Origin: Burkholderiales bacterium
Lineage (GTDB): Bacteria > Pseudomonadota > Gammaproteobacteria > Burkholderiales > Thiobacillaceae
Direction: 5' to 3'
DNA length: 15,186 nucleotides
NCBI GenBank assembly: GCA_005793645.1
Contig: SXRG01000086.1
Span: 1-15,186, forward strand
How positions within the stretch are numbered: position 1 is the stretch's first letter; the number at the start of each line of letters is the position of its first letter. Made by a program: the position numbers and the translations under genes. The notes under the pieces were generated by a model. That model had not been told where the DNA came from and did not search any database. It was given only the letters and a program-made list of their open reading frames with translations. Below are positions 1 to 5,877 of this stretch, one piece after another.

Positions 1-190
1 CATCAATGTCAACCGCTCCGGCACCCGTCAGGACGACTTACTGGTCAAGGCCGATGTCCTGCAAAAGACCTGGGTACTACGCAAACTACTCTACCCGATG
101 GACGATCTCGCAGCGATGGAGTTTCTCATCGACAAGGTGCGTATCACCAAAAACAATGCCGATTTCTTCGACTCGATGCGGCGCGGCTAA
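1..190 (+). CDS. rho: Transcription termination factor Rho, C-terminal end (5' truncated by window)
   Basis: Rho is the hexameric RNA-dependent ATPase helicase that terminates transcription in the cytoplasm. Only the last 62 residues are visible; the frame starts at base 2 and ends at TAA 188-190. The segment contains NRSGTRQDDLL, then LQKTWVLRKLLYPMDDLAAMEFL, and ends in NADFFDSMRRG. This matches, block by block, the C-terminus of E. coli Rho (NRSGTRKEELL, LQKMWILRKIIHPM, DDFFEMMKRS), as recalled. The segment is the end of the ATPase/motor domain. The RNA-binding domain and Walker motifs lie upstream of the window. queD follows 27 bp downstream with no terminator between, so the two may be cotranscribed. 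The family assignment is very secure. Confidence 0.96.
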   Translation, partial: INVNRSGTRQDDLLVKADVLQKTWVLRKLLYPMDDLAAMEFLIDKVRITKNNADFFDSMRRG

Positions 191-217
191 CAACCCTGAC
201 AGCAACGCATTCTTCGC

Positions 218-574
218 ATGGAACTTTTTTACCGCTTCAGCTTTGAGGCCGCCCGACAACTTCCCCGTCTGCCGACCGAACACCCCTGTTCACGTCTGCA
301 TGGACACAGTTTTCATCTTGAAGTTCGCGTAAGTGGACCGCTGGATCCCACTTTGGGTTGGATCTGTGACTTCGCCACAATCGAAGTTGCCTGCAACACC
401 CTGCGTGACCATCTGGATCACCGCACCCTGAATGAAATAGAAGGTCTTGAAAACCCCACCAGCGAACACCTCGCCGTCTGGATCTGGAACCGTCTCCACA
501 CCATACTGCCCGATCTGACCGAGGTCCGTATTCAAGAAACCGACCGGGCCGGCTGTATCTATCGCGGCACATAA
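218..574 (+). CDS. queD: 6-carboxy-5,6,7,8-tetrahydropterin synthase QueD (variant zinc site)
   Basis: QueD converts dihydroneopterin triphosphate to 6-carboxytetrahydropterin, an early step towards the queuosine tRNA modification. The 118-residue protein aligns over its whole length with E. coli QueD (about 120 aa). It has C24 and the HGH pair H28/H30 in CSRLHGHSF, GWICDFA at 47-53, LDH with H68, LENPTSE at 77-83, and E107 followed by a GCIYRG tail. C24, H68 and E107 match the E. coli catalytic triad Cys27/His71/Glu110. H28 and H30 match zinc ligands His31/His33. The third zinc ligand, His16 in E. coli (FEAAH), is Arg13 here (FEAAR). The ATG at 218 fits the family start, but no clear Shine-Dalgarno precedes it. 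No queC, queE or queF is in view. The family is certain; full activity is less so because of Arg13. Confidence 0.9.
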   Translation: MELFYRFSFEAARQLPRLPTEHPCSRLHGHSFHLEVRVSGPLDPTLGWICDFATIEVACNTLRDHLDHRTLNEIEGLENPTSEHLAVWIWNRLHTILPDLTEVRIQETDRAGCIYRGT

Positions 575-597
575 TACAAAAATCGGCTACGCATCCC

Positions 598-617
598 GGG
601 ATCCATGTCCCTTTTTT
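598..617 (+). terminator. Probable Rho-independent terminator after queD
   Basis: GGGAT (598-602) and GTCCC (607-611) can pair through a CCAT loop, with one G-T wobble, and six T residues follow at 612-617. It lies 23 bp after the queD stop. The stem is short, so it is a plausible but weak terminator for the rho-queD transcript. Folding-energy calculation and 3'-end mapping were not possible here. Confidence 0.42.
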
Positions 618-667
618 GAAACACGGCTGGGATATGATGACCCATCAAAACCACCTCATGCCACCCC

Positions 668-1135
668 TTGACCCGCTCAATCGCACACCTCGTTGGCCTC
701 TTGCTCGTGCTAATGTTCATCCGCACGGGCTGGGCCACCAGTGAAGTCCCCATCCTGATCCGGCAACTGCCTGGCCATACCCTGGATCAAGCGAATGCAG
801 CCCTCATCGCTGCCATCACCAACCAAAACTATACCTTCGTGCGCCAGCAGGCCGCTGACGCACGCCTCGTTCCGCAGGCTCTGGAAGGCCGTAAGGTTCG
901 CATCATCTATTTCTGCAACTTTGCCAAGATGGAGCGAGCGCTCAACATCGATGTGCGCGCTGCACAAATGCTGCCCTGCCGCTTCACCTTGGTCGAAGCC
1001 GAAGACGGCAGCATCACCCTCATCGCCATCAATCCGGCCTGGATTTCGGAAGGCCTCCAGAACCCGCTCCTGCACTCAGATTGCCTGGAGCTAAAACGCG
1101 ACTACCTCGCCATCATGGACGAGGTGGCCTTATGA
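668..1135 (+). CDS. Secreted DUF302 domain protein, cysteine-containing copy
   Basis: The 155-residue protein has a Sec-type signal peptide: TR near the N-terminus, a hydrophobic run over about residues 7-18 (HLVGLLLVLMFI), and likely cleavage near residue 23-24 after GWA. The mature part resembles DUF302 proteins: LPGHTLDQANAALIAAI, then NYTFVRQQ, then VRIIYFCNF with C83, then MLPCRF with C104, and a late C139. The function of DUF302 is not established. The start is TTG at 668. No in-frame ATG lies between it and the upstream stop at 638, and the next ATG (713) would cut into the signal peptide. No good ribosome-binding site is visible. The stop overlaps the next gene's ATG (ATGA at 1132-1135), so the two are probably translated together. 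The export call is firm and the DUF302 call fairly firm. Confidence 0.78.
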   Translation: MTRSIAHLVGLLLVLMFIRTGWATSEVPILIRQLPGHTLDQANAALIAAITNQNYTFVRQQAADARLVPQALEGRKVRIIYFCNFAKMERALNIDVRAAQMLPCRFTLVEAEDGSITLIAINPAWISEGLQNPLLHSDCLELKRDYLAIMDEVAL

Positions 1136-1638
1136 GCCCACCCCGAAAGCCTTTAAGTCGGCCCGGCGAGTTTCTTTTAAGGTCGACCGCACTCTTTATC
1201 GCCTGCCTCCTGATGATCGGCCTGAGCCATGCCCATGCCGCACCGCTAATTGCCGGCAAAAAAACGGATCCACGCACCGCCTTCGACGATCTGACTATCG
1301 CCGCCAACAACCACGGCTACACCATCGTCAAGATGCAACCCGTAGATAGCGCCCTGGTCAAGCGTGGCTTCGATAATCCGCATGTCCGCTTGTTCTTCAT
1401 CGGCAAGGCCGATGCCGTGCGCGAAGCAGAAGACAAAGCCCCACTCCTGATGCAAATGCTTCCCCTGCGCATCATCATGATCCTGCGCAAGGACGAGGTC
1501 ATCCTAATGAGCGACGACTTCAATCACTGGCGCCAGTTCTTCTCCGACACCTGGTCGCGCCCCCTGCTGAACCAGTGGGAAGAGGATGTCCGCACCATCC
1601 TGACCAACTATGCCGGCAAGGCAAACGGTTCACAGTAA
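1132..1638 (+). CDS. Secreted DUF302-like protein, cysteine-poor second copy
   Basis: The 168-residue protein has a long basic N-region (about residues 1-17), a hydrophobic stretch at about 18-32 and a likely cleavage site after AHA or HAA near residue 36-37, so it is probably periplasmic. The mature region parallels the preceding protein: GYTIVKMQPVDSALV matches its NYTFVRQQAADARLV, VRLFFIGKAD matches VRIIYFCNFAK, and MQMLPLRIIMIL matches AQMLPCRFTLVE. This suggests an old tandem duplication. Both aligned cysteines are replaced (by I/G in FFIGK and by L in LPLR), and the mature chain has no cysteine. The frame opens further upstream at 1081, but ATG 1132 in the ATGA overlap gives the proper signal peptide. 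The 3' end overlaps the lipB 3' end by 9 bp on the other strand. The function is unknown. Confidence 0.72.
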   Translation: MSPPRKPLSRPGEFLLRSTALFIACLLMIGLSHAHAAPLIAGKKTDPRTAFDDLTIAANNHGYTIVKMQPVDSALVKRGFDNPHVRLFFIGKADAVREAEDKAPLLMQMLPLRIIMILRKDEVILMSDDFNHWRQFFSDTWSRPLLNQWEEDVRTILTNYAGKANGSQ

Positions 1639-2277
1639 AGCTAGGAGACGCCCGGCCAGTCGATCAGCCACCCCCTCCGGCGGCAGTGAACAGCCTTGAT
1701 CGCGCATCTGCGTCACCGCCAATCCCGCATAACCACATGGGTTGATCGCCGCAAAGGGGCTGAGATCCATAGCCACATTAAGGCTCAGACCGTGATAACT
1801 GCAACCGTTGCGGATGCGCAGGCCCAAAGCCGCAATCTTGGCCCCGCCCATGTGTCCACCAATCTCCTCGGCATCACCCACATAAACACCCGGCGCCCCA
1901 GCGCGGCGGGATGCCACGATTCCCTGCTCCGCCAAAACCTCGATGACCGCCTGCTCCAAACGCCGTACCAGATCCTTAACGCCATAGCCGCGCTGGCGTA
2001 GATCTAACAAGACATACGCCACGACTTGCCCTGGGCCGTGATAGGTTACCTGACCGCCACGATCAATCGCCACCACCGGAATACCCACATCCTCCAAAAG
2101 ATGTTCACGCCGCCCGGCCTGTCCCAGAGTAAAAACGGGCGGGTGCTGCACGAGCCAGATCTCGTCTTCCGTATCGGCATCGCGCCCCACCGTAAAGTCC
2201 TGCATGGCACGCCAGGTTGATTCGTAGGGCACCAAACCGAACTGGCGCACTTGGACGGACCGTACCACAACCTGCAT
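1630..2277 (-). CDS. lipB: Octanoyl-[ACP]:protein N-octanoyltransferase LipB
   Basis: LipB moves the octanoyl group from acyl carrier protein to the lipoyl domains of 2-oxoacid dehydrogenases and GcvH, the first step of lipoate assembly. The 215-residue length is normal. Visible signatures are QHPPVFTLGQAG (44-55), RGGQVTYHGPGQ (73-84), GAPGVYV (127-133), AKIAALGLRIRNGCSYHGLSLNV (146-168) and INPCGYAGL. K147 and C181 are the expected catalytic Lys and Cys. About ten extra residues (GDAEEIGGHM) lie between VYV and the catalytic AKIA compared with E. coli LipB. lipB is the last gene of the minus-strand run, 21 bp after the sensor gene. lipA is not in view. The ATG at 2277 fits the family start. 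Confidence 0.95.
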   Translation of the reverse strand: MQVVVRSVQVRQFGLVPYESTWRAMQDFTVGRDADTEDEIWLVQHPPVFTLGQAGRREHLLEDVGIPVVAIDRGGQVTYHGPGQVVAYVLLDLRQRGYGVKDLVRRLEQAVIEVLAEQGIVASRRAGAPGVYVGDAEEIGGHMGGAKIAALGLRIRNGCSYHGLSLNVAMDLSPFAAINPCGYAGLAVTQMRDQGCSLPPEGVADRLAGRLLALL

Positions 2278-2298
2278 CAGAGCTTCATACCTCGCGCC

Positions 2299-3348
2299 TC
2301 ATGGATGACCGCTTGTCTCTCCGCTCACCCAAAAGGCATCCCCCTTGGTGAGGAACTCGTCCCAGGGCAGGTAATGAGAGCCGTCGCAGGAGAAGGTCAA
2401 GGCCACCATGCCATTGAAAATGTTGAGGGTCGCCGAGCGCAGATAAAAGGTCTCATCGATGAAACGCAGGCGCTTGATGGCCTGCAAGATCTCGCGGATA
2501 TGCTCAGCCGGAATCAGCGCAACACCCGGGTCAGGACGCCCTCCTGTCCCGCTCTGCGGGACGCCCCGTGAAGGGTAATGACATCGCGGAAAGGTCAGAC
2601 AGATATCCGGTCGGGTCAGGCTGGCGATATCGAGCAAACGGTAGCGATACGGATCCTCCATCAACCACAGCGTTACCCGACTACTGGAGAGGTGCAGTTT
2701 GCAGTGGAATACACCATGATCAAGGATTAACTCCTCCATCACCCCCAGTACGGTATCAATATGGAGATCCATCTGGCTATCGCTGCGCGACTGGTGAAAC
2801 ACCGTACCACGAATGGCCGGATCACCCTTGATCTGGCGCCAATTACGCGGCTCGTCAGCCAGTTCGCGTGTCAAAGGCAGATCACGCAGGTCGAAATCGG
2901 CACCGATATAGCCCAGCACATGACCGGTGTCATCACGGACCAACTGGATAGCCGTCAGCGACGGGCGCTTCACCCGCATACTGATATAGGCCTGCGACAA
3001 CAAAAAACCACTGATAGGCACTGCCTCGCGCATATAAGGGCGTTGCGAGCGATCGCGGCCGACATCGCCGGCATCACGGCCGTGCTGCATCAGGTTAGAG
3101 CTGAGCTGGATGCCGTCCGGCCGCAAGGCATACATGAACTTGCAATAGGGAATGCGATGAATCGCCGTTTCCAGCGCATCATCGAGGTGTGCCGAATCGC
3201 CCCAAACCTCACTGGCCGCGTGTGCGGCCTCAAGCAACGGCTGAGAAAGCATCTCCGCCAAGGCCTGGCGCTGACGATCAATAGTCCGCTGCAAGGTCTC
3301 AGTCGCCAAAGTTAGTGCCCACTCTGCGCGCACTGGCGATCCACTCAT
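2299..3348 (-). CDS. Soluble Cache/PDC sensor-domain protein of unknown output
   Basis: From ATG 3348 this is a 349-residue protein. Residues about 20-160 look like a Cache (PDC) ligand-sensing domain: a coiled N-terminal helix (RTIDRQRQALAEML), then PYCKFMYALRPDGIQLSSN (68-86), GRDRSQRPYM (97-106), GFLLSQAYIS (114-123), and LGYIGADFDLRDLPL (145-159). Residues 190-349 form a second region (FHCKLHLSSSRVTLW; FYLRSATLNIFNGMVALTF; LPWDEF) that I do not recognise. There is no signal peptide or membrane segment, although most Cache domains are extracellular, so this one is predicted cytosolic. No kinase, cyclase or methyl-accepting output is visible. The start is uncertain: ATG 3348 overlaps the kinase gene by 50 nt, whereas TTG 3309 overlaps by only 11 nt and still precedes the coiled helix. 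Coupling to the upstream kinase gene is likely. Confidence 0.72.
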   Translation of the reverse strand: MSGSPVRAEWALTLATETLQRTIDRQRQALAEMLSQPLLEAAHAASEVWGDSAHLDDALETAIHRIPYCKFMYALRPDGIQLSSNLMQHGRDAGDVGRDRSQRPYMREAVPISGFLLSQAYISMRVKRPSLTAIQLVRDDTGHVLGYIGADFDLRDLPLTRELADEPRNWRQIKGDPAIRGTVFHQSRSDSQMDLHIDTVLGVMEELILDHGVFHCKLHLSSSRVTLWLMEDPYRYRLLDIASLTRPDICLTFPRCHYPSRGVPQSGTGGRPDPGVALIPAEHIREILQAIKRLRFIDETFYLRSATLNIFNGMVALTFSCDGSHYLPWDEFLTKGDAFWVSGETSGHP

Positions 3349-4387
3349 GTTCGAGCGGAACGGTCTTGATCTTTCCCGCCACCTCTTCAAGGGCCACGGG
3401 CTGAGTTTCCTCTCCCACAGCGGCCACCATGATGCCATACACCCCAACAGCGACTAAATCAGCGGCCGCCGTGCCCAGGCGGGTGGCCAGCAGGCGATCG
3501 GCGGCAGACGGTGCCCCTCCCCGCTGCAAATGCCCCAGGATGGTGACGCGTGCCTCCAACCCGGTCAGTTTCTGCAGTTGCTCCGAGAGTCGCAGGGTAC
3601 GACTGGCCAGGACCAGCTCCGTCTCCGCCCCGACCTTTTTCTTCTTACCCACGGCGGCCTTGAGCGCCGCGTGATGCTCCAGCGACAGCGCCCCTTCGGC
3701 GACGGCCACGATAGAGAACGGCTTGCCATTGCGACTCCGCTCACGAATCGCCTCAGCAACGCTCTCTACCGCATACGGGATCTCGGGCAACAGGATCACA
3801 TCCGCCCCGCCGGCAATCCCCGCGCCCAAGGCCAGCCAGCCCGCATGATGGCCCATGATCTCAACCACAATGATGCGGTGGTGACTATGGGCCGTGCTGT
3901 GCAAGCGATCAATCGCCTCGGTGGCAATCCCCAGCGCCGTATCAAAACCGAAGGTCATGTCCGTACCCCAGACATCATTGTCGATAGTCTTGGGCAAATG
4001 GATGACATTGAGGCCCTTGTTGGCCAGGCGCAGTGCGTTCTTTTGCGTGCCATTGCCGCCAAGGCAGACCAAACCATCCAGGCCATTCTCCTCATAATTG
4101 CGAGCAATCGCGTCCGTCATGTCGGCAAGCTGGCCATTCACCAGCATCCGGTGCGGTTTGTCGCGACTCGTCCCCAGCAAGGTCCCGCCCTGAGTGAGGA
4201 TTCCAGAGAGTTGGCTGCCCTCCAGCGCCATGCTGCGGTTCTCAGCCAATCCCCGGAAACCATCGCGAAAGCCTATAACCTGGAAACCGTGGTGGCCCAG
4301 ACAGGCCTTACCAACCGCGCGGATGGCTGCGTTGAGGCCAGGGCTATCGCCTCCGGCGGTCAGGATGCCGATGCGTTTCTTGCTCAT
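3299..4387 (-). CDS. pfkA: 6-phosphofructokinase (ATP- or PPi-dependent, PfkA superfamily)
   Basis: This enzyme phosphorylates fructose 6-phosphate to the 1,6-bisphosphate in glycolysis; if PPi-dependent, the reaction is reversible. The 362-residue protein shows GILTAGGDSPGLNAAIR (7-23), GTSRDKP (72-78), LGGNGTQKNALRL (109-121), PKTIDND (132-138, with D136 the expected catalytic base), MGHHAGWLAL (178-187), LLPEIPY (199-205) and VTILGHLQRGG (281-291). In E. coli numbering the donor-specifying residues are Gly104 (here G113, ATP-like) and Lys124 (here K133, PPi-like). The Mg-binding Asp103 is N112. The cosubstrate therefore cannot be read from sequence; I lean slightly to ATP. The ATG at 4387 lies 30 bp after the ybeD stop. 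Its position between ybeD and lipB is unusual. Confidence 0.92.
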   Translation of the reverse strand: MSKKRIGILTAGGDSPGLNAAIRAVGKACLGHHGFQVIGFRDGFRGLAENRSMALEGSQLSGILTQGGTLLGTSRDKPHRMLVNGQLADMTDAIARNYEENGLDGLVCLGGNGTQKNALRLANKGLNVIHLPKTIDNDVWGTDMTFGFDTALGIATEAIDRLHSTAHSHHRIIVVEIMGHHAGWLALGAGIAGGADVILLPEIPYAVESVAEAIRERSRNGKPFSIVAVAEGALSLEHHAALKAAVGKKKKVGAETELVLASRTLRLSEQLQKLTGLEARVTILGHLQRGGAPSAADRLLATRLGTAAADLVAVGVYGIMVAAVGEETQPVALEEVAGKIKTVPLEHEWIASARRVGTNFGD

Positions 4388-4417
4388 GATCGTCGTACTC
4401 GAAAAAATAGCCGCACT

Positions 4418-4690
4418 TTACAACACAAACTTGACCCCTGGATGACCTGTCAGCGCTTGGTACAACGCATCCAGCTGAACTTGCGAGCGGGCCGTCACCG
4501 TCACGGTTACCGACAGGTATTTCCCGCCTTGTGAGGCACGCATTTCCACGGTCTCGGGTCTAAAGTCAGGCATCGCCACCTGCACCAAGGCCACGATCTG
4601 CTGTGCGAATCCCTCGCTGCGCACCCCAACCACCTTGATCGGAAAATCACAAGGGAACTGCAACAGAGATCCCGTCTCACTCATCGTCAT
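4418..4690 (-). CDS. ybeD: YbeD family (DUF493) regulatory-fold protein
   Basis: The 90-residue protein matches YbeD: LLQFPCDFPIKVVGV (9-23), IVALVQ, then SQGGKYLSVTVTVTARSQVQLDALYQAL, ending GVKFVL. E. coli YbeD has LLEFPTPFTYKVMG, GNYHSVSITINA and a VRMVL end, as recalled. The fold is ACT-like (alpha/beta, from family knowledge) and the molecular role is unknown. The main supporting evidence is context: it sits 14 bp after dacA, as in the E. coli dacA-ybeD-lipB order. Two starts are possible: ATG 4690, or the in-frame ATG 4684, which has GAGAG at a better distance (six bases). The shorter form (MSETGSLL) may be the true one. Confidence 0.9.
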   Translation of the reverse strand: MTMSETGSLLQFPCDFPIKVVGVRSEGFAQQIVALVQVAMPDFRPETVEMRASQGGKYLSVTVTVTARSQVQLDALYQALTGHPGVKFVL

Positions 4691-4704
4691 CTCTCAGCAC
4701 TCAG

Positions 4705-5865
4705 TCAGCGTTTTGTCCACGCACGGTATTTCAGGCGCAGATTATCCCAAAGCCGCCCCAACCAGCTCGCGCGTTCCATTTCGGTCAAGGCCTGCAGAGG
4801 AAAATCTCCCACCGTTTGTCCGCCCGCGGTTACGCGCAAGGTCGCCACTGTCTGACCAAAACGAAAGGGTGCCAGCAAAGGTTCGCGGCGAATCACCTGT
4901 GCCTGAAGCGGCCCGGTACCACGCGGTACGGTGACATAAAAGTCCTCGACAAAACCCACCTCCAAGGTGGATTTCCGGCCATGAAAGATCTCCAGACTCG
5001 CCACGTCCTGTCTGGCTGAATACAGGCGCAGCGTCTCGAAGCGCTCAAAACCATAGTTCAGCAGGCGCAGACTGTCTGCCGTCCGTACAGCTTCCGTGAC
5101 CGCCCCCATGACCACCGAGATCAAGCGCCGGCCATCCCGCCGCGCCGAGGCCGCCAGGGCATAGCCGGCACTTGCGGTATGTCCTGTCTTCAATCCATCC
5201 ACATACGGATTCAGCCACAACAAGGCATTTCGATTTGACTGCGTGATCCGGTTATAGGTATATGCGCGCTCTGCAAAACGCGGATAGTGCTGTGGAAAAT
5301 CACGCATCAAGGCCCGCGTCAGGCGAACAACATCCCGCGCCGTCGTCCGATGTTCCGGATGCGGCAGGCCCGTTGCGTTCTTGAAATGGGTCTGGTTCAT
5401 GCCCAAACGACGAGCCTCCTTGTTCATAGTCTGAACAAAGACCGCCTCGCTACCGGCCACGGCCTCCGCCAGGGCCATTGCCGCATCGTTCGCCGACACC
5501 GTGATCAAGCCGTGCAACAACACATCCACCGTGGGCGGCGCAGCCGGGAGCAGGAACAACTGCGCCCCACGGGTCTTCAGGGCGGCCTCCGACACCGGCA
5601 CGCGCTGCGTCAGGGTCAGGCGCTGGTCGCGCAAGGCGGCAAAACTCAGGTAAGCCGTCATCAGCTTGGTCAGCGAAGCGGGTTCGACGCTACGATCGGC
5701 CTCATACTCAGCCAGCGGTCGGCCACTGTTGGCATCCACCAGCAACCACACCCGTGCGGCCACTGTGGGCGGCACCACGGGAGTCAAAACAACGGTCTCG
5801 GCCATCACAGGCGTGGCGAACACGCACAACCATGCCACGAGGCAACCCATCCGTAATCGCATCAC
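4705..5865 (-). CDS. dacA: D-alanyl-D-alanine carboxypeptidase (PBP5/6 family)
   Basis: DacA removes the terminal D-Ala from peptidoglycan pentapeptides in the periplasm, limiting cross-linking and keeping cell shape. The 386-residue length is normal. Residues 1-22 form a signal peptide (hydrophobic 7-20, cleavage after VMA). The three penicillin-binding motifs are SLTK with nucleophile S64 and K67, SAN at 124-126, and KTG at 226-228. About residues 280-370 fit the C-terminal beta domain of PBP5. The end (ASWLGRLWDNLRLKYRAWTKR) is a basic amphipathic helix suited to membrane anchoring. It lies 12 bp after rlpA and 14 bp before ybeD, and is probably co-transcribed with the shape genes upstream. 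Confidence 0.96.
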   Translation of the reverse strand: MMRLRMGCLVAWLCVFATPVMAETVVLTPVVPPTVAARVWLLVDANSGRPLAEYEADRSVEPASLTKLMTAYLSFAALRDQRLTLTQRVPVSEAALKTRGAQLFLLPAAPPTVDVLLHGLITVSANDAAMALAEAVAGSEAVFVQTMNKEARRLGMNQTHFKNATGLPHPEHRTTARDVVRLTRALMRDFPQHYPRFAERAYTYNRITQSNRNALLWLNPYVDGLKTGHTASAGYALAASARRDGRRLISVVMGAVTEAVRTADSLRLLNYGFERFETLRLYSARQDVASLEIFHGRKSTLEVGFVEDFYVTVPRGTGPLQAQVIRREPLLAPFRFGQTVATLRVTAGGQTVGDFPLQALTEMERASWLGRLWDNLRLKYRAWTKR

Positions 5866-5877
5866 CCTCCCCTACAA

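Noticed and set aside
616..638. TTGAAA (616-621) and TATGAT (633-638) as a promoter for the DUF302 pair
   Set aside because: The spacing is only 11 bp, too short for a sigma-70 promoter; TATGAT alone is not enough.
658..725. ATG at 658 as the start of the first DUF302 protein
   Set aside because: It is out of frame with the DUF302 coding sequence and gives a short product; TTG 668 yields a proper signal peptide.
3530..4534. 334-codon plus-strand frame opposite the phosphofructokinase gene
   Set aside because: It is a shadow of a gene with complete kinase motifs and has no recognisable features of its own.
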